This document shows, in pieces, positions 17,519 through 27,039 of a stretch of DNA of 64,000 nt. The notes beneath the pieces were generated by a model, which saw only the letters and a list, made by a program, of their open reading frames with translations, was not told the DNA's origin and ran no database searches. Positions within the stretch are counted from its first letter, which is position 1, and each line of letters opens with the position of its first letter. The stretch spans positions 477,104 through 541,103 of the forward strand of contig JBPJFY010000002.1 of NCBI GenBank assembly GCA_051208045.1, in the 5' to 3' direction. The stretch is from LZORAL124-50-18 sp051208045 (GTDB lineage Bacteria > Pseudomonadota > Gammaproteobacteria > Pseudomonadales > Oleiphilaceae). Position numbers and translations under genes: made by a program.

Positions 17519-18706
17519 TCAAATCAACTCAATAGCAATCGCTGTAGCTTCACCGCCACCGATGCACAACGCCGCCACGCCTTTTTTGCCGCCGGTTTGT
17601 TTCAGGGCATTGATCAATGTCACAATCAGGCGCGATCCGGTAGAGCCAACCGGGTGACCCTGGGCGCACGCTCCGCCATAGATGTTGACCTTCTCTGCAT
17701 CGAGCCCCAGCTCTTTAATGGGTATCATCGCTACCATGGCGAACGCTTCATTGATTTCGTAGAGATCCACTTCGTCTTTGCTCCAGCCGGCTTTTTCCAA
17801 CACTTTGGTAATGGCTCCAACGGGTGCAATGGTAAATTCTGACGGGTGTTGTGAGTTGGTCGAGTGCGCCAGAATTCTTGCCAGTGGCTGTGTGCCACGG
17901 TTGTTTGCCTCTGCTTCACTCATCAGTACCAGCGCTGAAGCACCATCGGAAATGGAAGACGCATTGGCAGCAGTAACGGTGCCGTCTTTTTTGAACGCAG
18001 GTCGCAGGGACGGTATCTTTTCGATATTGGCGTTGAAGGGCTGCTCGTCATCCTTCACCAGCACGTCCCCTTTACGAGTGGAAACCGTAATCGGGACGAT
18101 TTCTGCTTCCAGCAGTTTCTCTTCAATCGCTTTTTGGGCGCGTCGCAGTGACCGAATGGCATAATCGTCCATTTCTTCACGGGTATACCCTTTTCGGTCG
18201 GCGACTTCCTGGGCGAAGGAGCCCATCAGTCGGCCGGTCTCCGCATCTTCGAGTCCGTCGAGGAACATATGGTCCATGGCTTGGTCACCGTGCCCCATGC
18301 GGTAACCTTTCCTGGCATTCAGCAGCACATAGGGCGCATTGCTCATGCTCTCCATACCCCCAGCCACCATAATGGTGTTGGTGCCTGCCTTGATCAGGTC
18401 ATGGGCCAACATGACGGATTTCATTCCAGAGCCACAGAGTTTGTTAATGGTGGTGCACCCGGTGGCGTCAGGCAGGCCGGCGTTGCGTGAGGCCTGTCGA
18501 GCAGGTCCTTGCTTTAAGCCGGCTGGCAATACGCACCCCATGATGACTTCATCCACGTCACCACCCTGTAAACCTGCGCGCGAAACCGCTTCCTTGATGG
18601 CTACCGCGCCCAGATCGACGGCAGTGAGGCTGCTCAAGCTGCCTTGGAAACCGCCCATTGGCGTGCGCACGCCACTTACAATCACAATGTTGTCATTGGA
18701 ACCCAT
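17519..18706 (-). CDS. Acetyl-CoA C-acetyltransferase (thiolase)
   Basis: 395-aa thiolase II-type enzyme condensing two acetyl-CoA to acetoacetyl-CoA, or degrading the latter. The nucleophilic Cys is in NKLCGSGMKSVM (about residue 90); the His and second Cys are in GACAQGHPVGSTGSR and ALCIGGGEATAI. I start it at ATG 18706 with CAGAGGAAAA upstream; the frame stays open further upstream but has no thiolase similarity. No reductase or phasin is next to it, so a role in PHB synthesis, ketogenesis or fatty-acid/isoprenoid supply is undetermined. Confidence 0.93.
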   Translation of the reverse strand: MGSNDNIVIVSGVRTPMGGFQGSLSSLTAVDLGAVAIKEAVSRAGLQGGDVDEVIMGCVLPAGLKQGPARQASRNAGLPDATGCTTINKLCGSGMKSVMLAHDLIKAGTNTIMVAGGMESMSNAPYVLLNARKGYRMGHGDQAMDHMFLDGLEDAETGRLMGSFAQEVADRKGYTREEMDDYAIRSLRRAQKAIEEKLLEAEIVPITVSTRKGDVLVKDDEQPFNANIEKIPSLRPAFKKDGTVTAANASSISDGASALVLMSEAEANNRGTQPLARILAHSTNSQHPSEFTIAPVGAITKVLEKAGWSKDEVDLYEINEAFAMVAMIPIKELGLDAEKVNIYGGACAQGHPVGSTGSRLIVTLINALKQTGGKKGVAALCIGGGEATAIAIELI

Positions 18707-19089
18707 AATTTTTCCTCTGTGTAGTCCTGATTGGACATCGGGAGTGAGTATCCCGACGTTGATAGCCTGTACTTTGTGTGTGGCACAGTGTTTATTTGGG
18801 GAAATTCTAACAAAACTGTCTGTGATACGGCTATTTTTTTGCCACATGAAGGGCTACTCACCTGAAAAATAAAAATTTTCACAGGAGTTGGTCGAATGGC
18901 AAATTAGTGTCTATAGTTGGTAGAAGGCTTTTTGTCGGACTCGTGAGGAGGTAGTATTGCTGTCTTATCCACGGGCTGGCATGACAGGATTTTTCGTGGA
19001 TTCTGTACAAAGAAAGGAAGTTGTGTGTCATTTTTTGACAACAGGTCAAAGATTACCGACTAGATAATAAAACGACGGAGTAGCGTTCG
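18707..19089. other. Divergent intergenic region
   Basis: Gap between the divergent thiolase and DUF1302 genes. It should hold both promoters. A TTGACA at 19035-19040 is followed by TAGATA 20 bases later, too far apart to count as a confident sigma-70 promoter. No RNA gene or further coding frame was recognised. Confidence 0.4.
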
Positions 19090-20928
19090 ATGATAAGAAA
19101 AACACTACGTGGGCACCATCTGGCCAAGTTACCTTTGGCTGCGGCCATTGCGGCTACGGTGTCAGGGCCAGTCAATGCATTTCAGTTCTTCATAGGCGAT
19201 ATTGAGGCGTCACTGGATACCTCGCTGTCTGCAGGGGTAAGCTGGCGTGTGGAAGACAGGGATGAGCGGCAACTGGCACAGGGTAACCTGGGGCCGGAGT
19301 TCGCATTTACGCAAACCGGTGCGTCTACCAACAACTATGATGACGGTAACTGGAATTTTGACAAGGGCGACACCTACTCCCAGTTGGTCAAAGGAAACTC
19401 CGAGCTTTTGGTGACTTACGAAAACTTCGGTGGTTTCGTTCGAGGCAAGTATTGGTATGACTTTAAATTGAAGGATGGCGACTTCGCCACTGATGATGTC
19501 GGTCAGACCCGTGTATTGAATTCGGATGCAAAAGACAACACCTCTGGCGCAGAATTGCTTGATGCCTACGTGTGGGGCGATTTTGAACTGGGCGAGATGC
19601 CGTTCAGTTTGCGTGTGGGCAAGCAGGTAATCAGCTGGGGTGAGAGCCTTTTCATTCAGGGCGGCAACTCCGTAATCAACCCCATTGATGTGTCAGCCAT
19701 CCGTGCTCCCGGTGCGGAACTGAAAGAGGCGTTGATACCTGTCAACATGGTTTATACCTCGTTGGGCGTGTCTGAAAACGTGTCGGTAGAGGCATTCCTT
19801 CAGCTGGAGTGGGAAAAAACCCGCCCCGATGATTGCGGCACCTTCTTTTCGACAAACGATTTTGCGCCAGACGGGTGCGGACCTGTACTCCTCGCCGGGC
19901 AAATTCCAGACAGCCAGGCATTGGCTCAAGGATTCGTAGCCAGTCGGTTCGCAGACAATCAGCCGGACGATCGCGATCAGTTTGGTTTGGCCGTACGGAT
20001 GTACCTGCCTGAGCTGAACAGTTCTGAACTGGGTTTGTACTTCATTCAATACCACAACCGCTTACCGATGACGAGTGGCCGGGTGAACAACCTGCTGATA
20101 GGCGACTTGTTCCCGGAATACAACATTGTGTATCCCGAGCAGGTGCGGAACTACGGTATCAGCTTTAACACCAGTACCGAGTCTGGTTGGTCCGTAGCAG
20201 GGGAATATACCTTCAAAACCGATGTGCCCGTGCAGTGGAACGCGTTTGAGCTGATCTACGGCGGTTTGGCCTCTGATGCGAGTTTGCTGTACCAGCGTGA
20301 AGTTGAAAAAGTCGGTGGCAACGCAGCCCTGCTGTTTGGTCAGGAGCTGGACGGCTTTGATCGCTTCGATATTTCACAGATTCAGTTTACGTTGATCAAG
20401 TTCTTTGATCAGGTGGCAGGTGCGAGCCGGTTGACCTTCGTGTCTGAATTTGGTGCTACCTACGTGCATGACTTACCGGACAAGGATGAAGCGCGTTATG
20501 GCCGTTCCGGTGCATTCGGTATCGGGCCACATGATGCAGCAACGTTGCTGGGTCGGCCGGTGAGCTGTGATGGGTCCGTTGCGGGTACCGGCGCTTCCAA
20601 CATTAACACTGCGAACTGTGTAAACGATGGCTATACCACGGACTTCTCCTGGGGGTATCGTATGCGTTTCGTGCTGGACTACAACGACGTGTTTGCCGGT
20701 GTCAACCTGTCGCCAACGCTGGCGTGGTCACACGACGTACACGGATACGCGCCAGAGCCAGGCCCCAACTTTGTTGAAGGACGAAAAGCGCTTGGTTTGA
20801 CGCTGAAAGCAACATATTTGAATGCTTATTCGGGGTCGATTGGTTACAGCGCGTTCTTTGGTGGTGGACGATATAACATGACTAATGACCGGGATAATAT
20901 TTCGGCCAGCGTTTCGTACTCATTCTAA
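19090..20928 (+). CDS. DUF1302 family outer-membrane protein
   Basis: 612-aa protein of the DUF1302 family, common in Pseudomonas, Marinobacter and steroid- or hydrocarbon-degrading bacteria and always of unproven function. A signal peptide (AAIAATVSGPVNA) is followed by alternating strand patterns and ends with a C-terminal aromatic signature (SASVSYSF) typical of outer-membrane beta barrels. Conserved segments such as SLRVGKQVISWGESLFIQGG are visible. It is followed 38 bp later by a DUF1329 gene, its usual partner, closed by a terminator, so the two form an operon. The pair is thought to act in hydrophobic substrate handling at the envelope; that is inference. Confidence 0.88.
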   Translation: MIRKTLRGHHLAKLPLAAAIAATVSGPVNAFQFFIGDIEASLDTSLSAGVSWRVEDRDERQLAQGNLGPEFAFTQTGASTNNYDDGNWNFDKGDTYSQLVKGNSELLVTYENFGGFVRGKYWYDFKLKDGDFATDDVGQTRVLNSDAKDNTSGAELLDAYVWGDFELGEMPFSLRVGKQVISWGESLFIQGGNSVINPIDVSAIRAPGAELKEALIPVNMVYTSLGVSENVSVEAFLQLEWEKTRPDDCGTFFSTNDFAPDGCGPVLLAGQIPDSQALAQGFVASRFADNQPDDRDQFGLAVRMYLPELNSSELGLYFIQYHNRLPMTSGRVNNLLIGDLFPEYNIVYPEQVRNYGISFNTSTESGWSVAGEYTFKTDVPVQWNAFELIYGGLASDASLLYQREVEKVGGNAALLFGQELDGFDRFDISQIQFTLIKFFDQVAGASRLTFVSEFGATYVHDLPDKDEARYGRSGAFGIGPHDAATLLGRPVSCDGSVAGTGASNINTANCVNDGYTTDFSWGYRMRFVLDYNDVFAGVNLSPTLAWSHDVHGYAPEPGPNFVEGRKALGLTLKATYLNAYSGSIGYSAFFGGGRYNMTNDRDNISASVSYSF

Positions 20929-20966
20929 ACGTTTAGCGAACAATTTCGGTCTGAAGAGGTATATCA

Positions 20967-22334
20967 ATGAAAATGAATAAGAATGTACTCGCAACAGGGG
21001 TGATAGCACTGTCTCTTGCTGTTGCCAATGTGCACGCTAAGGTTTCGCCGGAAGAAGCCGCTAAGCTTGGGAAAGAGCTGACGCCCATGGGGGCGGAAGC
21101 TGCGGGAAATGCCGCAGGCACCATTCCGGCATGGACGGGTGGACTGAAAGATATTCCGCCCAGTTTTCAGCCGGGTACGGGATTCTATGCGGACCCGTTT
21201 CCCGAAGATGAGCCCAAATACACCATCGATGCTTCCAACATGGGGCAGTACGATAAAATTCTGACAGATGGCCAAAAAGCGCTGCTGAAGAAGTATCCGT
21301 CGTACAAAATGCCGGTGTTTGAAACACGTCGATCAGCGTTGTATCCGCAAGAGATCTACGATGCCGCGAAACGCAATGCGACAACCACGGAACTGGTAGA
21401 AGGTGGAAACGGCCTGTCAAAGTTTGAGCTGGCGACTCCGTTTCCAATCGCGAAAAATGCGTTGGAGATCATTTGGAATCACACCATGCGGTATCGCGGC
21501 GGTTCAGTCAAACGGAATATTGGTCAGGCCACGCCGATGGCAAACGGTCAGTACAATGTCGTAAAGTTTGAGGATCAGTTGACCTGGGTGTCCTCGTTAA
21601 CGGATGCGAGCTCGGTCAAAGATGAGAACGTATTGTTCTACTTCAAACAGATCATCACCGCGCCATCGCGCTTGGCAGGGAACGTATTGCTGGCGCACGA
21701 AACAATTGACCAGGTGAAAGAACCCCGGCGTGCCTGGGTGTATAACGCCGGTCAACGTCGTGTGCGTCGAGCACCTCAGGTAGCTTATGATGGTCCGGGT
21801 ACTGCGTCGGATGGTCTGCGTACGTCGGATAACTTCGATATGTATAATGGGTCACCTGACCGTTATGACTGGAAGCTGATTGGGAAAGAAGAAAGGCTGA
21901 TTCCTTATAATTCCTATCGTCTGGCCTCAAAAGATCTGAAGTATGATGACGTTATCAAGCCTGGTCACATCAATCAGAATTACACGCGTTATGAATTGCA
22001 CCGTGTCTGGCACATTGAGGCCACGCTGAAGCAGGGCACACGTCATATTTATGCCAAGCGGGTGTTCTATATTGATGAAGATTCCTGGGCAGCAGCAACG
22101 ATTGATCATTACGATGGTCGTGGCGAGCTGTGGCGTGTTGCTGAAGCGCACGGGATGGTGTTCTATGATCAGAAAGTGCCCTGGTATGCAGTGGAAGCCC
22201 TCATGGACTTGCAATCCGGCCGTTATCTGGTATTGGGTTTGATGAATGAAGAGAAGCAGCCCTATACCTTTGGACTGGATGTGGATTCTAAAGAGTATAC
22301 GCCTGCCGCACTGCGTAGAGCGGGTAAGCGTTAA
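20967..22334 (+). CDS. DUF1329 family protein
   Basis: 455-aa exported protein of the DUF1329 family (LolA/LolB-like beta fold). The signal peptide ends at VHAKVSPEEAAKL. Typical pieces include PAWTGGLKD near residue 50, RRAWVYNAGQRRVRRAPQVAYD, and the C-terminal HRVWHIEATLKQGTRHIYAKRVFY with DEDSWAAATIDHYDGRGELWR. It pairs with the preceding DUF1302 barrel. A LolA-like periplasmic carrier working with an outer-membrane partner is a reasonable guess; no reaction is established. Confidence 0.88.
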   Translation: MKMNKNVLATGVIALSLAVANVHAKVSPEEAAKLGKELTPMGAEAAGNAAGTIPAWTGGLKDIPPSFQPGTGFYADPFPEDEPKYTIDASNMGQYDKILTDGQKALLKKYPSYKMPVFETRRSALYPQEIYDAAKRNATTTELVEGGNGLSKFELATPFPIAKNALEIIWNHTMRYRGGSVKRNIGQATPMANGQYNVVKFEDQLTWVSSLTDASSVKDENVLFYFKQIITAPSRLAGNVLLAHETIDQVKEPRRAWVYNAGQRRVRRAPQVAYDGPGTASDGLRTSDNFDMYNGSPDRYDWKLIGKEERLIPYNSYRLASKDLKYDDVIKPGHINQNYTRYELHRVWHIEATLKQGTRHIYAKRVFYIDEDSWAAATIDHYDGRGELWRVAEAHGMVFYDQKVPWYAVEALMDLQSGRYLVLGLMNEEKQPYTFGLDVDSKEYTPAALRRAGKR

Positions 22335-22360
22335 TCGCGTAACCGCTGGAACTGATAAAA

Positions 22361-22387
22361 AAGCCAACCTGCGGGTTGGCTTTTTTT
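22361..22387 (+). terminator. Intrinsic terminator after the DUF1302-DUF1329 operon
   Basis: Seven-bp stem GCCAACC / GGTTGGC with a TGCG loop and seven Ts. It sits between convergent genes, reading in the plus direction. Confidence 0.88.
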
Positions 22388-22392
22388 GTTGC

Positions 22393-23295
22393 CTAGCAAG
22401 TGTATTGCTGGTGCATCTCCGTGAGCTTCTGGTCTTTTCGGTCCCAAATCTCCGTCACCCAGGCCTGAAATGCCTCCCTGAATGCCTGGTCTTCCATGTA
22501 GTTGCGACCAGCGAATTCCTCGGGGATTGGCACCTGCTGTACATCAACAATAATTTCATCCAGTTCACCAGAGAGTAATCCCCAGAAACTTCCGTTACCG
22601 TGTGGGTAGAGGATGGTCACATCCAGCATGGTTCTCAGTTCCTCGCCCATGGCGCCTACGACAAAGGCGGCACCGCCGGCTTTAGGTTTAAGCAAGTATT
22701 TGTAGGGTGAGTTTTGCTGCTTGTGCTTCGCAGCGGTGTACCGGGTGCCTTCGAGAAAATTAAACACAGAAATCGGGCTGTACTTGAATTTTTCACAGGC
22801 GATCCGTGTGGTTTCAAAATCCTTACCGCGCATTTCCGGGTGCTTTTCCAAGTACTCTCGGGAAAAGCGTTGCATAAACGGGAAGTCCAGCGCCCACCAG
22901 GCAATCCCGAGGACAGGCACCCAAATGAGTTCTTTCTTCAGGAAAAACTTAATAAAGGGGGTGTGGCCGTGCAGAATATTCTGAAGGATGGGGATGTCCG
23001 CCCAGGACTGGTGATTGCAGGTGACAAAGTACCAATCGTCGGTGCGCAGGTTTTCAACGCCAGTGACCTGCCATTTGGTCTTGTGGAGTAATCGCAGAAA
23101 TGCGCCATTCATAAAGACCCACTTGCCCGCGAACCAGATAGCCACGTTGGTACAGACCAGTCCAACGGATCGAACCGGGACGATCAGTTTGGTGAGGCTG
23201 GCAATGAGAATAAATGGAAACGCGATGATGGTGTTCAGGCTGATAAGCAGTGTTGCAATCACTCCCTTTAACCAGTTAGGTAAAAAGTACAGCAT
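22393..23295 (-). CDS. PlsC-like acyltransferase (YihG type)
   Basis: 300-aa membrane-bound acyltransferase of the 1-acylglycerol-3-phosphate family. The catalytic HX4D box is NHQSWADIP (about residue 84) and the substrate motif is VFNFLEGTRYT. One or two N-terminal membrane helices (about 10-60, LLISLNTIIAFPFILIA) anchor it. It is most like E. coli YihG, which adjusts phospholipid acyl composition, rather than essential PlsC. It stands alone, closed on its left by the terminator of the convergent operon. Confidence 0.87.
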   Translation of the reverse strand: MLYFLPNWLKGVIATLLISLNTIIAFPFILIASLTKLIVPVRSVGLVCTNVAIWFAGKWVFMNGAFLRLLHKTKWQVTGVENLRTDDWYFVTCNHQSWADIPILQNILHGHTPFIKFFLKKELIWVPVLGIAWWALDFPFMQRFSREYLEKHPEMRGKDFETTRIACEKFKYSPISVFNFLEGTRYTAAKHKQQNSPYKYLLKPKAGGAAFVVGAMGEELRTMLDVTILYPHGNGSFWGLLSGELDEIIVDVQQVPIPEEFAGRNYMEDQAFREAFQAWVTEIWDRKDQKLTEMHQQYTC

Positions 23296-23398
23296 TTGGT
23301 GACTCCCTTTCGATGGAACATACGCTAGTAATTGAGAGGCTGAAACCCGAGGTACCTATCACCGGCGGGAGATCAGCGATTATTGTTATTGGTTGTTA

Positions 23399-23737
23399 TT
23401 AGTGATTATTCAGTTGTGTCTGCGGCAGGGTGTCTCGTGACGTGTTGAAGGTGTACGATTTCACCACATTTTTGTCATCAAATTTGATAAACAGGTCATC
23501 CGATTCCAGTGGTTTGAACGCTGAATAGTGGTAGTTCGCGTAGGTCCACGTAGTAAGACCATTCTCCAGTCCTTTTCTCCAGGGCTCGCCGAGCAGTGTG
23601 AGCACTTCTCCCTGAGATGTTTCGCCGGATTTAATCTGAAGGATGGCCTGGGTATCAAACTGGCGGCCTATGTTGGCACAGGCCTGAATCATTGCCAACA
23701 TGGCGAGTAGTGCTATCCCTTTCCACAGGTTAGTCAT
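23399..23737 (-). CDS. Small SmpA/BamE-like lipoprotein
   Basis: 112-aa exported protein. The signal peptide ends in a lipobox-like LAMIQAC, so Cys20 is probably acylated. The remainder (GRQFDTQAILQIKSGETSQGEV, LLGEP, WTYANYHYSAF) follows the pattern of the SmpA/OmlA fold, where a short helix-strand motif recurs. It is smaller and different from true BamE, so its function is open. Its start overlaps the end of the YkvA-like gene by 8 bases, so the two are co-translated. Confidence 0.7.
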   Translation of the reverse strand: MTNLWKGIALLAMLAMIQACANIGRQFDTQAILQIKSGETSQGEVLTLLGEPWRKGLENGLTTWTYANYHYSAFKPLESDDLFIKFDDKNVVKSYTFNTSRDTLPQTQLNNH

Positions 23738-24134
23738 GCTCGGTTTCCTTAATCATGTCCATAGTTTCCGGGTCGATGGGTTTTCCAAAAAGTGATTCCG
23801 TTTTATCTTGTGCCTGCGCCTTGATCTCCGGCGTAATATGGGCGGCAATCGCACCCAGCGCTGCGATCATCAACGATACATCATCCGTGTAGCCGAGGAC
23901 GGGGGTGAGGTCTGGTATGGCATCAATCAGTGAGATAAAGTAGCCCAGTGCGCCCATCACGACGGTTTTTGCCCACATCGGTGTGTGATCCGACTTGGCG
24001 GTATAATACAGTACGAGAGACGAAAAAACGGTTTTTTCGCCGGCCTTTTGAAATGCCTGTTTAACCTTGTTCCAATACCCTTGTTCGCTGAACGTGGAGG
24101 CGTCTGTTACATCGGGATTGATTGACTTTTTCAT
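23730..24134 (-). CDS. YkvA family (DUF1232) membrane protein
   Basis: 134-aa protein with the DUF1232 core VVMGALGYFISLIDAIPDLTPVLGYTDDVSLMIAALG (about residues 58-95 in several pieces), where the DxxPD and GxxDD elements are conserved. Probably one or two membrane segments. No molecular function is known for the family. Overlaps the downstream small lipoprotein. Confidence 0.82.
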   Translation of the reverse strand: MKKSINPDVTDASTFSEQGYWNKVKQAFQKAGEKTVFSSLVLYYTAKSDHTPMWAKTVVMGALGYFISLIDAIPDLTPVLGYTDDVSLMIAALGAIAAHITPEIKAQAQDKTESLFGKPIDPETMDMIKETEHD

Positions 24135-24279
24135 ACGCTCCCCCTGAATCGGGTGGTTTAAATGTGGTATACAGCTGTTAATTTTTTAGTTTAAATGAAA
24201 TAGATTGCCCTTACTATGGGTAGAAATGTCACTTTGACTGGAATTGAGCCAGGGATTTGGGAAAAACAGGAAACGGGTA

Positions 24280-24555
24280 ATGATTGGCGTGTTGAGATTT
24301 TTTAAGGTGGTGATTGGCGTGTTTTGGGGATTGGTTCTAATCAGTCTGTTTCAGGTATTTCCCGCGCAGGTGGCTTCTTTACTGGGATGGGCAGGTGTCG
24401 TGATTCTGCTGGTTCATGTCATCGAAGTGGCGCTCTTTACCCGCGATTTTGCGCAACTTTACATTGAACCCAAGTTTGAACGTTTGCAGGTGCTGCTCTT
24501 TGGTATCGTTCATTTGAGTGAGCTAAAGCTTAAAGCCGCACATTCCCGGCGGTAA
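24280..24555 (+). CDS. DUF1145 family small membrane protein
   Basis: 91-aa protein with two hydrophobic segments (VVIGVFWGLVLISLFQVF and LLGWAGVVILLVHVIEVAL), as in the DUF1145 family. The ATG at 24280 has GGAAACGGG upstream; an in-frame TTG at 24244 is less likely. Function unknown. Stands alone, divergent from the YkvA-like gene. Confidence 0.75.
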   Translation: MIGVLRFFKVVIGVFWGLVLISLFQVFPAQVASLLGWAGVVILLVHVIEVALFTRDFAQLYIEPKFERLQVLLFGIVHLSELKLKAAHSRR

Positions 24556-24557
24556 AG

Positions 24558-24576
24558 CAGGGCGCTTAGCGCCCTG
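24558..24576. terminator. Possible bidirectional hairpin between convergent genes
   Basis: Eight-bp stem CAGGGCGC / GCGCCCTG with a TTA loop lies 3 bp after the DUF1145 stop and 6 bp before the stop of the convergent lipoprotein gene. No T-run follows on either strand, so termination by this hairpin is uncertain. Confidence 0.4.
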
Positions 24577-24581
24577 ATATG

Positions 24582-26876
24582 TCAACTTTTGGGCAGGTTC
24601 AACTGCTGAAATCCCCATAGCAAACCTACGGCGTTTCCATGCTGGATAATGAGGTGCAGAGAGCTTCTGCCTTGTGATACAAATCCCTTGATACTGAGCG
24701 GCTCTCCAGCGACATCGCCAAAGTCGGCAATGACTTTGCCTGCCGTGACCGCTATTCCGGCTCGGGGTGATTCCGACAGTTCAGCCATGGGGGCAACTGC
24801 GGTGACCTTCATGGTTGTCGTGTTTTGTCTTGCCACGTTGCGCACCAAAGTCAGAATCGCCTCTCCGTCGGAGGTGATGGCCAGCGAGCTGCCATTGTAG
24901 GAAATCAGCCGGTTTTCGGTGCTGGTCATCCCGAAACTGTGGCCTTGCAATTGGTAGGTTTCGCCGGACAGCGTAGAAATGTCGGATGAAATTTCTACTG
25001 CGTCGATCAAGCCGCGCTGGCTGCCACTTTCAATGGCAAGCGTGATGCGCTCACCGGTTGGGGCGGCCACGCCGGCAGCAAAATCCAAGCCGGATCGCTG
25101 TAAGGTCACCCGCCCAATGTTCTTTTCAACCTGTTCCCGAATCTCCGAGTCATATACTGTGGAGGGGAGGTCGCTCAGCGTGTAAGTCAGGCTGGGTGTA
25201 TTGGTTTGTGTTGCGCCTGAAGACATTTGCTGCCGATCACGTTCCAGCGTCACTTTTGTGTAGAATCCCGTGTCGTCGTCCGGCTCTGCGCCCTCGCTTA
25301 CCAGTTCAGAGTTGATCTGCCAAAAGGCGGTTTGTCCGGTGACCGTGACTGCAGCGCTTGCGGAATCGCTGAGTGACTGCGTCAGCTGGATGACGCCATA
25401 ATTCTTTCCGCCGGTCGCGCCAACCAGGCTAAGTTCCTCAACATTGGCAGGCAGGCTCATTTCGAAATTGAACTCGTTGGTATTTTCTACCACACGATTT
25501 CGCTGGAATTGATTATCACCGACGGCAGACAAGTCATAAACGCGACCGGTACTGGTAGATGCTGAAGCCAGAAAACTTCGAGACTCGTCACCGTACAGGC
25601 TGACGTAGAATGGGTTGGTCAGCCAACCTCGAATATTTGGCGTACTTTTTCCGGTAATGGACTGATAGGGGGTCTGAGCGAAGCTCAAGAAGCCATCAGT
25701 ATTGACATACGAGCTGCTGGGCGCTGCCGAGAATGTGTTGACCTCGGTCGTTTGGTTCTCATTCAAAATAAATGATGAAGCATCTGGTTGGCTCAGGGAT
25801 AGGCGGGTATAGGGAAGATCACCGAACAGAGAGTGTGTTGTGACGGTGGTGCGTAGTTTGGTTTCTGTGAGGCTGGGGTAAATAAACTCAGTACTGCCAT
25901 CATTCAGGATGGATGTGGCGGTGGTTGAAACCCGGTTAAAAAGAAGGCTTCCGGTAGATGACTGGTCGGGTTCCCGCTCGCTCAGCCCCATGGAAAAGAA
26001 TACGGAGTGATACAGTGACGTCGTGGTTTCCAGCAGGTTGGTGAAGTCCAGTGGCTGGCTGATCGCCCCGATATAGCCTTCATCCAGCACATTGGTGATG
26101 CCTGCGTCCACGAATTGCTGAAAGGTGGTTTGCTGGCTCAGAAATGTTTTTACCTGGCTGGCGGACTGGTTGTCCGGAATGGTGATATCGAAGGTCTGAA
26201 CGCTATCAAGCACGCCAAACCAGATCAACAGGCGGGCTTCGTGCTGATTTTCGCAGCCGAATTGCGCGCCGCAGGGGCGAAGGTCGTTCATGGTAATGTT
26301 CTGTGCACGCATCTCGTCAACCAGCTGCTCAACGAGGTAGGTGGAAACGATGTTGACTTTGATGACACCTCCGTCGTTTACCAGCGGGGCCCAAAGCACG
26401 GTTCCATTGTCCAGCTGTGCCCGCACCAGGACGTCGATCTGTGCCGGGATATCCAGTGCGCTGTTGAACAGCAGGCTATAGGTGCCATCACCATTCTCTT
26501 GAGTGGTGTAGTCAAGTTGCACGTTAGGGGCCGCAGAACTGGTCAGATTTCGGCTGACCTGCATCACTGAAAGGTCGCGAACTTTCACCGGAGACAGGCC
26601 TCGGAAGGCCATTGCCTGCGCTGGTGTCAGCCATCGAAACAAGGTGCGATCCCAGCTGGCCAGCATGGCGTCGGTGGCCTGAACTTCCACGAAGATTTCA
26701 TTGGGTTCCGGGCTGGGCTGGCTGTCCTCATCACTGGGTGGTTCAAAGGGGTCTTCCTGCTGGGGTGGGAACGAGTTTTCTGTGTCTTGCGCTACGCTGA
26801 TGGCCTCACCGCCGTCTGAGCATCCGGTGAGCAGGAAAAAGAGTAGGATGAAAAACGAAACGAGTGTCACCTTCAT
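24582..26876 (-). CDS. Large lipoprotein of unknown function
   Basis: 764-aa exported protein. The ATG at 26876 begins a signal peptide ending in a lipobox FLLTGCSDGG (Cys near residue 19). A Pro/Glu/Asp-rich linker (about 30-65, PPSDEDSQPSPEPNE) follows, typical for surface or periplasmic lipoproteins that need reach. The rest is Ser/Thr-rich, predicted largely beta, with no motif I recognise; it has few charged catalytic-looking clusters. Two cysteines close together (LRPCGAQFGC, about residue 205) may form a disulfide. It stands alone between a convergent DUF1145 gene and a YfaZ-like gene. Function unknown. Confidence 0.75.
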   Translation of the reverse strand: MKVTLVSFFILLFFLLTGCSDGGEAISVAQDTENSFPPQQEDPFEPPSDEDSQPSPEPNEIFVEVQATDAMLASWDRTLFRWLTPAQAMAFRGLSPVKVRDLSVMQVSRNLTSSAAPNVQLDYTTQENGDGTYSLLFNSALDIPAQIDVLVRAQLDNGTVLWAPLVNDGGVIKVNIVSTYLVEQLVDEMRAQNITMNDLRPCGAQFGCENQHEARLLIWFGVLDSVQTFDITIPDNQSASQVKTFLSQQTTFQQFVDAGITNVLDEGYIGAISQPLDFTNLLETTTSLYHSVFFSMGLSEREPDQSSTGSLLFNRVSTTATSILNDGSTEFIYPSLTETKLRTTVTTHSLFGDLPYTRLSLSQPDASSFILNENQTTEVNTFSAAPSSSYVNTDGFLSFAQTPYQSITGKSTPNIRGWLTNPFYVSLYGDESRSFLASASTSTGRVYDLSAVGDNQFQRNRVVENTNEFNFEMSLPANVEELSLVGATGGKNYGVIQLTQSLSDSASAAVTVTGQTAFWQINSELVSEGAEPDDDTGFYTKVTLERDRQQMSSGATQTNTPSLTYTLSDLPSTVYDSEIREQVEKNIGRVTLQRSGLDFAAGVAAPTGERITLAIESGSQRGLIDAVEISSDISTLSGETYQLQGHSFGMTSTENRLISYNGSSLAITSDGEAILTLVRNVARQNTTTMKVTAVAPMAELSESPRAGIAVTAGKVIADFGDVAGEPLSIKGFVSQGRSSLHLIIQHGNAVGLLWGFQQLNLPKS

Positions 26877-27039
26877 GGGAGTCAACCTGTGGATGATGAA
26901 ACATGGAACGCTCCGGCAGGTGTTGAAAACCAGAGCGTCGTTATCCTTATGCAGTTATCCAATAGGATAGGCGAGATTGCAGAAAATTCTAACTTACCAA
27001 ACCGGGGAATGTGAACTGGTTACTATGATTGTTGGGTTG

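Noticed and set aside
19035..19066. TTGACA and TAGATA as a sigma-70 promoter for the DUF1302 gene
   Set aside because: The two hexamers are 20 bases apart, outside the usual 16-18.
24558..24576. Hairpin as a strong bidirectional terminator
   Set aside because: The stem is good but no U-run follows on either strand, so it is kept only as a low-confidence feature.
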